A program made the position numbers and the translations under genes. Shown here piece by piece: positions 43,019-53,660 of a DNA stretch of 64,000 nucleotides. The notes under the pieces are model-generated. The model was not told the origin of the DNA. It saw only the letters and a list, made by a program, of their open reading frames with translations, and did no database searches. This DNA comes from Mesomycoplasma ovipneumoniae. GTDB lineage: Bacteria > Bacillota_I > Bacilli_A > Mycoplasmatales > Metamycoplasmataceae. How positions within the stretch are numbered: the first letter of the stretch is position 1; every line of letters starts with the position of its first letter. The DNA lies in contig NZ_CP146003.1 in NCBI RefSeq assembly GCF_038095975.1, forward strand, positions 744,001 to 808,000. The letters are read 5' to 3'.

Positions 43019-43597
43019 TCTTGTGTTTCCCAGTTTGATGGCAAAAATTCACTTTTTATTGAATAAAAATATGCAAAAAATACCCGGATTTACAGGTATT
43101 TTTGATGTAAAAACCTTAATTTGATTATTTTAAATTTAACCCTCTACAAAAAAAAAAAAAAAATGTTTGGCTTAAAATAAAATTATGTTATAATAAATCT
43201 CACTAAGAATGAATTAATAAATTTTGTATTGAATTAAGGGGGACTTGTTATGTTTTTTGTCTAAAAAAATCAGAAAACGCGAATTATCCATTATGTTTTT
43301 AAATATAATGGAATGCCTTAAATTTACCCGTTTAGAAATCTTAAAAATTTAGGGATTTTGGTTATTGTTCTTTCAAAACTTCATATATTTTTTTAGGCTC
43401 AATTTAAATAAAAACGAGTTTTCTTTTTACATTGAGTTTAAATAGTAGTTGTTTTTTTTATGATTTTTGTTGTTTAGCCAATAAATTTATTTTTGCCAGT
43501 GTCTTAAAATAGGTAATTAACTTTTGCCAAAAAAGTTAAAAAAGCCCACAAAACGGGATACTTTTTAAGATTATCTCATCAAACTGGGAAGCTCGGG
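43019..43597 (+). mobile_element. dispersed element copy 4
   Basis: A complete plus-strand copy lying between ulaB and ulaA. It has left inverted repeat GTTTCCCAGTTTGATGGC and right repeat (reversed) CTTCCCAGTTTGATGAG. In order it has the hairpin AAATACCCGGATTTACAGGTATTTTT, A16 at ~43149, TTGGCT with a 16-bp spacer to TATAAT (43189-43194), AAGGGGGA, the mini-ORF MFFV, the CCATTATGTTT/AAATATAATGG hairpin region, and a CCCACAAAACGGG stem. The flanks share a diverged direct duplication: 42972-43018 versus 43598-43632, both ending AATAAAAAAATC. Confidence 0.8.
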
Positions 43598-43623
43598 TAT
43601 TTTAATTTTACAAAAAAGCGAAT

Positions 43624-43660
43624 AAAAAAATCCCGGTTTTTGTTAGAACCGAGATTTTTT
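43624..43660 (-). terminator. ulaA terminator
   Basis: AAAAAATCCCGGTTTTTGTT then AGAACCGAGATTTTTT forms a long stem with flanking A and T runs, between element copy 4 and the ulaA stop. It separates ulaA from ulaB transcription. Confidence 0.75.
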
Positions 43661-43695
43661 ATACAAAAAGTATAAAAATTTGAAAAACTAAATAA

Positions 43696-45465
43696 TTAGG
43701 CCTCTTTTTGAACTAAATCAACATTGACTTTGAGTAATTTTTGCAGTCATGTTTTTTTAGTTTGTTTTGTTGAGTCAACGCCTTGGGCTAAAAGAATTAG
43801 GCCAATCATTCCAACAAAAACAGTAATTCATCCTAAAACATAGTGGAATTGACCGATAATTAGACTAAGTCCGAAGAAAAGGTTTCAGTCACCCATTCCT
43901 AAAAATCCGGTTGTAACTGGATTTTGAAGAACTGGATTTCCAGCATTATCTTGAAGAACAGGAATTCCAACATCGACAATATTTTGCACCAGTTTTAGAC
44001 CAAATGAAATTACAATAATTTCAAAAAATCCTATAATTGCCGGAACAATAAAGGCTGCTCTTCAACCTCCAGAGGCATTAGCATAAACTCCCATTGCTCC
44101 TGAGTTGAAAAATAGTGTAATAAAGAGTGGAATTGCAACTAAGGAATAATTATTTCCTGGAATTGCAGCAAGTCCGACAGTAATAAATACGGCCAAAAAT
44201 TGTCCGAAAACGCCGCCAAGGAATCCGTAAGTAACGGCATTAATTGAAAATCCATAAGTAGCGGCAATGTCAACAGCAACAACAGCACCAGGAATTACTT
44301 TTTCAGAAATTCCATGGAAAGACTGTTGTAATTCAGTAACAAACATTCGAACACCAGTCATAATTGCAATTAAGGCAGCAATCATTCTGAGTACTCCACC
44401 AAAAATTATGAGAACAAAGTTTGCGCCACTATATGATCCATTTCAAGTAGCTCCGATTTTCTCTGCAGCCCCAGTAAAGCCACTGTAAGTAGAATTAATG
44501 GTACTTTCTAATCCATGGTATCCAATAATTATCGCAAATAAAATTGCAAAGAGAAATAGCATAATTATTGTTTGGGTAAAAATATTGTCTTCAAAAATTT
44601 TGAGTGACTCAGGTAGTTTACGATTTTCAGCACTGTGTTCTTTGTTTCCAAAAAAGCGACCCATTTTGTAGCTAGTAAATAAAGTAAGCATTTGTTGGTG
44701 ACCAACGGCAAAACCAGCATTTTGGGTGACAAGGTTAGTTATTTTTAGCGTTGCAACCGATGAAGTTGCCCAGTAAATTCCTAAAAACAGACCTGAAATA
44801 AGTACAAGTCCGACCTGAGATCCGGTAGAAATTGCCCCATCATCAAGAAGCGGAATTGAACGGAATAAAATTACATATAAAAGTGCGGTAACAATTGTTG
44901 ACTGCTGGAGCATAATATGTCCGGTAATCACAATTGAATTTGTGTTAGTAAACCTTTTTGCTAAAACCATTAAAATATTAACAATAAAAGCAGCAATGAA
45001 GGTGAATGATGCTAAGGTAAGAAAGTTATTTGCTTTTCCAAAGCTTGTTTGAAGAAAATTCTCAGCAGAAGTCCAACCTAAATAAGGATCAAGCGGAACA
45101 ACACCACCGGATTTAATATCTCCAATTGCGCGAAAAACTGGAGCAGCCAGACCAACTAGAATACTTGCTCCAATTCCTAAAAGGAAAACTCCAATAGCTG
45201 TCTTGAGCGCCCCAAGAAATGCATCGCGACCACCACGGCCTAAAACAAGATAACCAACAAGAACCAAAGATCCAAGCAAAAGTGGATTTTGTCTTAAATA
45301 GTTATCAAGATAAACTACTCGAACAAGAAAAACCAAGGCGGTTGAAAAACTCTCGCCATTATGACCCATTCGAACACCGAGGGTGATCCCGATAATTAAA
45401 AGGTTAACAAACAAGAAAATAAGTAGGCCAAAAAGTAATTTATTATTTTTTTTACTAAGCGACAT
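43696..45465 (-). CDS. ulaA: PTS EIIC component, UlaA/SgaT type
   Basis: A 589-residue membrane permease with 10-12 hydrophobic segments. It transports and phosphorylates its sugar acid with UlaB and UlaC. Family motifs: GRGGRDAFLGALKTAIGVFLLGIG near residue 85, NSIVITGHIMLQQSTIVTALLY, GHQQMLTLFTSYKMGRFFGNKE, and FVTELQQSFHGISEKVIPGAVVAVDIAATYGFSINA. It is longer than E. coli UlaA (~465) because of an N-terminal segment and a C-terminal extension, as in other mycoplasma SgaT proteins. It begins 67 bp after the hydrolase gene, behind AAAGGAAA. Confidence 0.92.
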
Positions 45466-45532
45466 TTTATTTCCTTTCTTAAAATTTTTTTAAAATTTTA
45501 ACTAATAAATAGTTATTTAGAATTTAAAATCG

Positions 45533-46594
45533 CTAGATTTTAAAGGTTTTTTTGAGTTCCAATATGTACTCAGGAAGAATTGACGGATCAAATTTTCGCG
45601 GCTGATCAAAGGTCAATATTTCCGCTGGATTGTTAATCAAAATATCATCAATTGCTTCTTGACTAACACCAACTTGTCTTAAAAGTGGAATAAACCGATC
45701 AAAAAGATAAGCAAATCCATGGCTCATTTTCCCTTTTAGCATTCCGTAGTTTTTTTGATATAAAACCCGTCCTGCATCAAGCGATAAAGTTATATGCTTT
45801 TGGAGACCAAGATCAACTAGGTATTTAATGTTTTCAGCCAGAGTTGCATCAGTATAATACTTAACACGATCAGGACCATCAAAACACAAAGTTACACCTA
45901 ATTCCTTAATTATTTTTGCATAATAATATTTATCAGGATTTTTATTTAAGTGTGAAAGTTGAATTTTACGCGGATTAGCGCCAAAATCAATTAAATATTT
46001 AGCGGCCTCATAAGCCATTGTTCCTAGTTGGGTGTGAACCAAAATTGGCGCACCGGTTTCAATTGAGGCTCTTGCGGCAACTTCGAGTGATTTTAATTCC
46101 AAACGATCAATCGCCCCATAACCTGTTCCGGCTTTAATTATTCCTGCTTTTGCCTTTGAACGTTTAACAACTGGGCCAGAATAATTATACTCATCCATTC
46201 CTTGGGTTATTTCGGCAACAACCATTTTGGTAATTTCATCAGTTGGAACAAGCGCGAGTCAGGAAGCGCCTTTGTCATAAAAAGCGGCCTTATGAAAACC
46301 GGTGGACATAATAATATGAACTTTACCAGCTAATTCCTGGGCGATTTCGAGCATGCGATAAACATCTCTACCAACATTTGGCGGGTCCATTGTTACCAAT
46401 GTTTTCCCGCCACGAGCTGCAAATTCGAGTGATTCGGCAATTGCAGCTTCGTTTGAAAGCATCACAAAATCAGGGTGTTCATGAGCTTCAGGACCATAAT
46501 TTTTAATTAAATGGTCATGACAGTCAACGACCCCTAATTCTGAGGGACAAATATCTCCTAAAACAGTTCTAGAAAATTTTTCCGTATTTTGCAT
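45533..46594 (-). CDS. phosphotriesterase-family amidohydrolase (probable lactonase)
   Basis: A 353-residue TIM-barrel metal hydrolase. Metal ligands are visible: HxH in VVDCHDHLIKNYG, the carbamylated Lys in KAGIIKAGTGYG, His in PILVHTQLGTMA and IQLSHLNKNPD, and Asp in ITLSLDAGRVLY. Mycoplasma members near sgaT have been reported as lactonases on phosphorylated sugar lactones, which suits a place at the head of the ula operon, where UlaG acts in E. coli. That substrate is inference. The start at 46594 is taken because MQNTEKFSRTVLGD begins the family's conserved N-terminus. Confidence 0.85.
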
Positions 46595-46830
46595 TAAAAA
46601 TTTTTTTCCTTTCTTTAGTTTTAAAGTCAACACTTAACAAATAAAATTTGTTTTTAAAATATATTTTTTATTATACCACTTTTTTAACGGAATGTGAAAA
46701 AAGCAAAACAAAAAATGTTTTGCGATTATAAATAACTATATTAAGCTTCGTTAAGCTTCTTTGAAAATATAAAATCCGTATTATTTTAACAAAAAAATAA
46801 AAAATAAAAACTAAAAATTTTTGGAATTTT

Positions 46831-47377
46831 CCTGAGCTGCACAGTTTGATGGCAAAAATTGACTTTTTATTGAGTATAAATATCAAAAAAATACCGTTAA
46901 ATTCGTGTTTTTTGACAGTAAGACCTTAATCTTTATTATTTAAAATTACCCTTTTGCAAAAAAAAAAAAAATGCTTTGTCAAAAATAAAATTATGTTATA
47001 ATAACTCTCACTTAAGAATAATTAATAAATGAATATTAGAATTAAGGAGGAATTACTTATGTTTTTTGCCATACTAAAATCAGATAGTGCGGATTATCCA
47101 TTATATTTTTAAATATGATGGAATGCCTTAAATTTACCCGTTTAGAAATCTAAAATTTATGGCTTTTAATTATTGTTCTTTCAAAACTTCATATATTTTT
47201 TTAGGCTCAGTTTAAATAAAAACGAGTTTTCTATTTGCATTGAGTTTAAATAGCAGTTGTATTTTTTTATGATTTTGCCAGTGTTTTAAAGTAGGTAATT
47301 TACTTTTGCCAAAAAAGTTAAAAAGCTAAAAACCGGACAATTTTTTTAAGATTACCTCACCAAACTGAGAAACTCGG
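46831..47377 (+). mobile_element. dispersed element copy 5
   Basis: A complete plus-strand copy. The left end is CCTGAGCTGCACAGTTTGATGG; the right, reversed, is CCGAGTTTCTCAGTTTGGTGAG. It has A14 at ~46958, TATAAT at ~46997, AAGGAGG, and the longest mini-ORF of the family (MFFAILKSDSADYPLYF, 17 residues). It then has the hairpin stretch and a final CCGGAC remnant of the terminator. Flanks are direct copies of about 65 bp (46763-46830 and 47378-47440) that include part of the downstream gene's AAAACTAAAAATTTT terminator. It fills the gap between the hydrolase and the solute-binding lipoprotein. Confidence 0.8.
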
Positions 47378-47419
47378 GAAAATATATAAAATGCGTATTA
47401 TTTTAAGAAAAAAATAAAA

Positions 47420-47452
47420 ACTAAAAATTTTGCGAATTTTTAGTTTTTACAA
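47420..47452 (-). terminator. terminator of the solute-binding lipoprotein gene
   Basis: AAAAACTAAAAATT-TTGCG-AATTTTTAGTTTTT lies about 47 bases after the stop on the minus strand. Its left half is repeated at the other side of element copy 5. Confidence 0.75.
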
Positions 47453-47498
47453 GCAGCAGAATTTCTATTTTTTTTAAAATTACCGCTAATTTAAGTTT

Positions 47499-49331
47499 TT
47501 ATTGATTAATTAAGGTTAGTAATTTTTCAGGAGTTTCGGCTTTACTATTTTCGAATTTTGTTGATTCAATTAGTGAATCTGTAATTGTTGCCGAAATTTT
47601 TGCTTCTTTAAAATTACCATTATCACTTAGAATTTTAACTTTGGATGCATCTTCTTTAAAAGCATTAAGCATTGATTCCATTGAAATTATAACTGATCTG
47701 AGATTTGCCATTTTTTCATACAAACTTCAGTCGATTTTTTTAGCATCTTCGCCAACTAGTTCAATACTTTTTTTGTTATTAGATTCAAATTCAACAATTT
47801 TATCATAGTATTCTTTATATTTTTTCTTTACTTGTTCCAATTTTTCTTGAGTTACAACCGCTTTTGTAGGAAGGAAATAACCAGTATTTTCCATTAAATA
47901 ATCAGTATTATCGACCATTGTTCCGGGTTTGTCAATATCATTTTGACCAGTAAAGAGTCATTCTAAAAATTTAATTGCTGCTTTATTAATTTTTTCTGTG
48001 TCAGTTTTAATTGGAATTAGGGATGATCCACCTGAGTTATAGACAAAAAATTGAGAATCTTTGCGTGACTTTAATGGTTGGTTTGTTGTGAATACGTCAT
48101 TAAATGTTGCAAAACCTTTGGCAAGTTCAGAGTTGCTTTTTGCGAATAAGCTACGGGTTGTTGCTGTGTCAATTGATTGCTTAATCCCAACTCCAGGAAC
48201 ATAGCCAAAAACGGTACGATATTGAAGAATATCATGACTTCCTCATTCACCAATGCTGTCTTTTTTCTTAAAGTTTTTAAACTGAAACGCTTGCAAAATT
48301 TTGTTTTTTTGACCTACTTTTTGTTCGATTTTTTTGTTAGTTTTTGTAAATTTTTCGTAAGTTTTTTTAAATTCATCTTGCAAGGATATATCTGTCGCAA
48401 TATTAAAAGTTAAATCTTTACCTTTTGCTTCTCAGAATTTTTTACCTGATTTTGAAATAATATTTTTGTGGAAAACTAGACCTGAATAGTCAATATCAAA
48501 AATAGACGCATTTTCTGTATTTTCATCAATTTTTGCATCAGCTTTTAATTTTACACCGTCAATAAATTTAGTTGAAAACTCAAGTGCTTCTTCAATATTT
48601 GAAAAAGTATCATAATTTACGTTTAAATCTTTGAAAATTTCGGCAGATTTTACTTCAAGATTGCTAAAAAAACTGTTTGCAGGAGTCGAGTTTCCTTTTT
48701 GAGCTGATTCTTGTGCTTTTTTGTAAATTTCGGCTGACTCATCAACTTTTCCGCCACCTTTTTTTACTAAGTCAAAAATAATCCGTAAATTATCAAGGTT
48801 AAATCCAAGTGCATCAACATCATTTACGTTAAAAGGAATGTTATAAAACTTATTTTCGCCAAAATTAAATGAATTGTATTTTCCTACAATTTGATCAGTG
48901 AATATTCCTGGCTTCAATTTATCACTTGTTATTTCTAAAAGTCGATTACGTTCTTGTAAAACACTCGCAGTTGAAGAATCCCCTAAAACAATTGATGGAA
49001 GTTGATCTGAATTTGTGTCCAGTAATTTTTTAATGTTTTCGGTTGTTTGTTGTTGAGTTTTTGCTTTTGACTCAAAATCCAAAACAAGTCTAACTGGCGC
49101 AAAATCAGGATCATCTTTAAACTTTTGGTTGTAATAAGGGATTAATCCTTTTTGATTTTTGCCATAAACATTAAGTCCAAAAATTAATGGTCAAAAAGGA
49201 CCTTGACTTGTTGTCATAACAACTTGAGTTTTTGGATCAATTGTATTCTCACTTACTCCACAAGCACTCGCAACTAAGAAAAGACTTGGAGAGAGAAGTA
49301 ATAAAGGTTTAAAAAATTTTTTAAAATTCAT
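47499..49331 (-). CDS. P68-family solute-binding lipoprotein of an ABC transporter
   Basis: A 610-residue exported lipoprotein. The signal NFKKFFKPLLLLSPSLFLVA ends in lipobox ASAC (Cys ~24). The body resembles extracellular solute-binding proteins of the sugar type: QLPSIVLGDSSTASVLQERN, FYNIPFNVNDVDALGFNLDN, VGIKQSIDTATTRSLFAKSN and INKAAIKFLEWLFTG. It is divergently oriented from the ATPase and two permease genes starting at 49471, so it very likely supplies their substrate. A sugar or polyol is inferred; the ligand cannot be read from sequence. The gene is also homologous in type to P68 surface lipoproteins. Confidence 0.82.
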
Positions 49332-49391
49332 ATATTTCTCACTTTTTCTAATTTTATGAAATTTTTTTCAGAAATATCAATAATTAAATAT

Positions 49392-49422
49392 TAGTTATTT
49401 ATAATTTTAATAAAAATAACTA
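49392..49422. promoter_or_regulatory. dyad in divergent promoter region
   Basis: TAGTTATTT and AAATAACTA form a perfect 9-bp inverted repeat with a 13-base centre, midway between the lipoprotein and ABC transporter starts. It is well placed for a shared operator. Confidence 0.4.
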
Positions 49423-49470
49423 TACAACATTTACAAAAAAAATTTTGAAAAAAAGGTAAAATTTTTTAAT

Positions 49471-50631
49471 ATGAATCACTTAACAATTGCTATAAGTATT
49501 AAAAACCTTATATTTTCGTATGATAAAAAGGCTTTTCTTAAAATTAATGACCTCGAAATACCAGCAAATAATATTATTACAATTTTAGGACCCTCAGGTG
49601 CAGGAAAGTCCACTTTCCTTAATATTTTAGCAGGTTTTTTGCCAGTAAAGACAGGTATTGAATACCATGAAAAATTCAAAAACTTTGGCTATATAATGCA
49701 AAAAAACAACTTATATGAAGAAATTTCTGTAAAGAAAAATCTTTGGATTAGTGCTAAAAATTCGCCTGAATGAACCTCAAAAGTATGAAAATTAAGCTGG
49801 GAAAATTTCAAAAAAGATAAAAATAGTCAAGATTTTAGCGACTCTCTCGGAAATTTGCTTTCAAACAAATCTACTTTAGGCGTACAAAAGGTTATAAAAA
49901 AATTCAAATTTTACTTTTATATATTGAAAAATATAAAATTTTATATTTTTTTCCTAAAATTTAGAAAAAAATATTTCGAAAAAGAAGTCCTAAATGTGTT
50001 AAAAGCCTTAGAAATTGACGACATTTTTTTAAAAAAAGCCAAAAATATTAGTGGGGGTCAGCAACAACGCGTGGCTTTTGCAAAATCAATTATAAAAGGG
50101 GATAATTTAGTTTTAATGGATGAACCTTTTTCATCACTTGATGCAAAAATTAAGGAATCAACTATTAAATTATTACTTAAAATCAAACAAGAATTTAACA
50201 TGACAATCGTTTTAGTAACTCACGACCAAACTGATGCAATGAAAATTAGCGACAAAATTATTCTTTTAAATAAAGGGGAAATTTTGCAATATTCTAATCC
50301 AGAAGAACTTTTTGAAAATCCTCAGTCTATTTTTGCTGCAAAATTTATTGGAATGCCAGAAATCAATTTTATTGAAAAAAAGGGAGAAATTGAATATTAT
50401 ATCCGTTCTAAATACATTAAAATTTCATCAACATCTGAACCAACAAATGGAAAAGTTTTTTATAAAAAAAATATTGCAGATAATTTTTATTACCAAATTC
50501 ATGATAATGAAAAAAATATTGACCTTGAAATTATAAGTCCTATTGATATTCAAGGCCAAAATGTAAAAATAGAATATAATAAAGATAAAATTTTTGCTTT
50601 TGATAAAGGCGGAAATCGTGTTAATGGTTAA
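49471..50631 (+). CDS. sugar-type ABC transporter ATP-binding protein
   Basis: A 386-residue ATPase of the MalK/UgpC type. Walker A is LGPSGAGKSTFLNILAG, Q-loop region FGYIMQKNNLYEE, signature NISGGQQQRVAFAKS, Walker B NLVLMDEPFSSLDAK and switch VLVTHDQTDAMK. A C-terminal regulatory beta domain covers residues ~290-386. Between the Q-loop and the signature there is an extra ~65-75-residue insertion (residues ~100-170), including a hydrophobic stretch FKFYFYILKNIKFYIFF not found in standard MalK proteins. It overlaps the first permease gene by 8 bases. Confidence 0.9.
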
Positions 50632-51547
50632 TAAAGAGTCCATAAAATCAGTGTTTTTTCACAAAAATACAAAAGCAATCTTACTTATAGGTCCACTTTT
50701 TATTTTTCTTTTTATTTTTTCAGTCTACCCGATTCTGGATTCATTATTTAACTCTTTTAATGTTGGATCTGGCCAAAATACGCATTTAGGATTTGACAAT
50801 TTTAGACAATTATTTGCAAAATCAAATTTTAATGACGCACTAAGAAACAGTACTTTATTATTTTTTATTAGCTCACCGATTGCACTTTTTCTAGGTTTTG
50901 TTATTGCAATTTTGCTCTCAAAACTTAAGAGTAAATTTCTTAGAATGTTAATAATAACTGGACTTTATTCCCAGTTTTTTATTTCATCTTTTGCAATCGG
51001 GACAGCTTTTTCTTTCCTTTTTGGTCAAAAAAATGTCTTTGCAAAAATGCTCAATCTAAATTTTTCATTTGTCGGCGGAGACAATAAAATTGATTTAATT
51101 TGACTATATTTAATTTATCAACTCTGAAGGGCAATCCCTTTTAATTCAGTGCTTTTTTTCTTTGCAATTTCGAGCATTCACACAAAATATCAAAAAAATT
51201 TACAAATTGACAGAATTAACCTAAAAGATAAGATTTTTAACCTTTATTTTAAGGAAATTGGCAATCAATTTTTAGTTATTGCCTACACAAACTTCATTTT
51301 TGCAACAATGCTATATCCAAATGTCATTACAGGCGACATAAATTTGGATCTAAATAGAGGCCACACTCTTGCTTCATATATTTTATCTTCAAGCGATAAT
51401 TCAGGACTCCAATCTGCCGTGAGTTTAATGACTTTCTTTTATCTTATAGCAGTTTTTTCAACTTTTATTATTTTTAGACCAAAAACATGGAAAAAAATAG
51501 CAAAACTTATTAAAAATAAAAGGGGTAAAAATGTCATTAAAATTTAA
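50624..51547 (+). CDS. ABC transporter permease 1 (MalF/UgpA type)
   Basis: A 307-residue inner-membrane subunit with about six hydrophobic helices (LLIGPLFIFLFIFSVYPILD; STLLFFISSPIALFLGFVIA; MLIITGLYSQFFISSFAIGT). The EAA loop region is recognisable but degenerate around YFKEIGNQFLVIAYTN. The start ATG at 50624 overlaps the ATPase stop and has AAAGGCGG upstream; an ATG at 50594 is less likely. UGA-Trp codons lie near 51102 and 51124. Confidence 0.82.
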
Positions 51548-52370
51548 TTTAAATAGTTTTTTTCTACAATTTTTGCTATTTTCCTTTTTAATAATAGTAC
51601 TTATTTTTTTCTTGTTTCCTTTATATTATTTAATTGTAAATGCTTCGCTGCCTAATGAATTGCAAGATAATCCTAATTTGACTTTGAAAATAGGCTCAAA
51701 TTTACTTGAGAACTTTAAAAATTCTATTAATGATAATTTTTGAATTGGAATTACCACTTCAATTTTAGTAATTATGCTCATTAATTTTTTTAGAATTCTC
51801 CTGTATTCACTAGCATCTTTTGGACTTTGAATGGCAAAAAAAAGACTGAAATTAACGTTTATTTCTCTTTTTGTAGCAATTTCTTTTATTCCGGAAATTA
51901 GCACTTATATTCCCCTTGCAAGAATTCTAAACAGCAATCAATTAGTAACAAATTCGCCAGTTTTTGCACTGACAGTTAACCAAATTTTTTCCTTTTTTAA
52001 CTTTTTTTACCTTTATAAAAGTATTAACAAAATTGATAAAAAGCAACTTTTACTTGCAAGAATTGACAATTTATCACTGTTTTCAAAGATTAAATTGATA
52101 ATTTTTCCAAAAATAAAAATTTCCTATTATTTATTAATTATTTTTACAACAATTCAAGCTTGAAACGACTTTTTATGACCAAATTACATTTTTTCAAACC
52201 GCTCATACCAGACAATTTCAACTTGATTTCAGTATTCAGGTCAAAGTAGCCTTGGATTTTTGCAAAACATTCAAGCAGCAGGCTCACTTTTTACAATAAT
52301 TGTTCCGTTATTTTCTTATATAATTTTTTCCAAATTTATTAATAATGCAACGGCAAACAATATTAAATAA
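51531..52370 (+). CDS. ABC transporter permease 2 (MalG/UgpE type)
   Basis: A 279-residue permease with about six helices (FLLFSFLIIVLIFFLFPLYY; LASFGLWMAKKRLKLTFISL; YYLLIIFTTIQAWNDFLWPN). The ending QAWNDFLWPNYIF and the following TISTWFQY are typical of MalG-type proteins. The EAA region is IDKKQLLLARIDNLSLFSKI. It overlaps permease 1 by 17 bases, so the three transporter genes are tightly coupled. Confidence 0.85.
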
Positions 52371-52379
52371 TTTTGAAAA

Positions 52380-52946
52380 ATGCAAAAAATTATCACAAAA
52401 GAAGCTGTTTTTGAATTAGAAATCAAAAAATCTAAATTTATTTCTTATAGTTTTCTAGTAGAATCAAAGGAACACTCAGAAGCGGTACTAACAAAAATTC
52501 AACAAGAAAATAAACATGCAAGTCATATTGTTTATGCAGTTTGTTTTGATTTATATAATTGTAAATTCAGTGATGCAAACGAGCCAAAAGGTTCAGCAGG
52601 ATGACAAATTTTTAACATTTTAAGAACAAAAAAAATTACTAATTCATTAATTATTGTTGTCAGATATATGTACGGGGCCAAATTAGGGCTAGGTCTGTTA
52701 CAAAATAGTTACAAAAAAGCGGCAATTGAAGTCTTAAATCTTAGTTTGGTTGATGATTTTAAAATTTCTTATCACTATTTGTGCGAAGTTGACTTGGAAA
52801 AAATGAACTGGGTACTTCAATTAATAAAGAAAAATGGCTGTACAGTCCAAAAAAAGGAATTTGGGCTAAAATTAAAAATTGAATTTAAGTGTCCTTTAAA
52901 ATTAGAAGAAAATTTTGAACTTAACCTTAAGGAAATTATAAAATAA
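52380..52946 (+). CDS. YigZ/IMPACT family protein (UPF0029)
   Basis: A 188-residue protein with the family motifs KKSKFISYSF, HASHIVYAVCFDLY, SDANEPKGSAGWQI, and LIIVVRYMYGAKLGLGLLQNSY. IMPACT proteins regulate translation stress kinases in eukaryotes; the bacterial role is unknown. It follows the permease by 9 bases and may be in the same transcript. Its last ~95 bases are duplicated at 53561-53660 on the far side of element copy 6. Confidence 0.88.
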
Positions 52947-52965
52947 TTTGTTAAAAAAATTATTT

Positions 52966-53560
52966 TCTGAGTTTGACAGTTTGATGGCTAAAATTCACTT
53001 TTTAGTGAATATAAATATGCAAAAATACCGCTAAATCCGGGTTTTTTGACCTAAAATTTTAATTTTTATTATTTTAAAATTAACCATTTGCAAAAAAAAA
53101 AAAAAAATGTTTGGTCTAAGAAAAAAATATGTTATAATAACCTTCACTAAGAATAAATTAATAAATTTTTAATATTGAATTAAGGGGGAATTAGTTATGT
53201 TTTTTGCATGATAAAATCAGAAAATGCGAATTATCCATTATATTTTTAAATATGATGGAATGCCTTAAATTTAACCGTTTAGAAATCTATAAATTTAGGG
53301 CTTTTAGTTATTGTTCTTTCAAAACTTCACATTTTGTTTTTAGGCTCAATGTAAGTAAAAACGAGTTTTCTATTTGCATTGAGTTTAAATAGTAGTTGTA
53401 TTTTTTTATGATTTTTGTTGTTTTATCCATAAATTGATTTTTGTCAGTGTTTTAACTAAAAAAGCTAGTTTAAATATTTCATATTTTGCTTTTTAAGTTA
53501 AAAAAGCACGGAAAACCAGACAGTTTTTAGGATTATCTCATCAAACTGGGAAAGTCGTGG
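52966..53560 (+). mobile_element. dispersed element copy 6
   Basis: A plus-strand copy. The left end is CTGAGTTTGACAGTTTGATGGC; the right, reversed, is CGACTTTCCCAGTTTGATGAG. It has A16 at ~53092-53107, TATAAT at ~53134, AAGGGGGA, the mini-ORF MFFAW (UGA read as Trp), the hairpin CCATTATATTT/AAATATGATGG and downstream conserved bases. The terminal part keeps a short piece of the extra segment found in copies 2 and 3 (AACTAAAAAAGCTAGTTTAAAT), so it is an internal-deletion form. It is flanked by ~115-bp direct duplicates (52850-52965 and 53561-53680). Confidence 0.8.
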
Positions 53561-53660
53561 AAAAAAAGAATTTGTACTAAAATTAAAAATTGAATTCAGC
53601 CATCCTTTAAAATTAGAAGAAAATTTTGAGCTAAATCTTAAAGAAATAGTAAAATAATTT
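53561..53660 (+). pseudogene. duplicated 3' end of the yigZ-like gene
   Basis: The sequence is a diverged copy of 52850-52950: LKIEFSHPLKLEENFELNLKEIVK versus LKIEFKCPLKLEENFELNLKEIIK in the intact gene, in the same relative frame and with its stop. It is either a long target duplication made by element 6 or the remnant of a tandem second gene. Confidence 0.7.

Noticed and set aside
49476..49679. Long minus-strand frames opposite the ABC ATPase and other conserved genes
   Set aside because: They are shadows of well-supported genes, without ribosome sites or recognisable domains.
53204..53392. A 62-codon frame inside element copy 6 (MHDKIRKCELSIIFLNMM...) and its counterparts in copies 2 and 7
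   Set aside because: The frame is not preserved among the seven copies: starts shift, stops and indels occur at different places, and the hairpins are better conserved than the amino-acid sequence.
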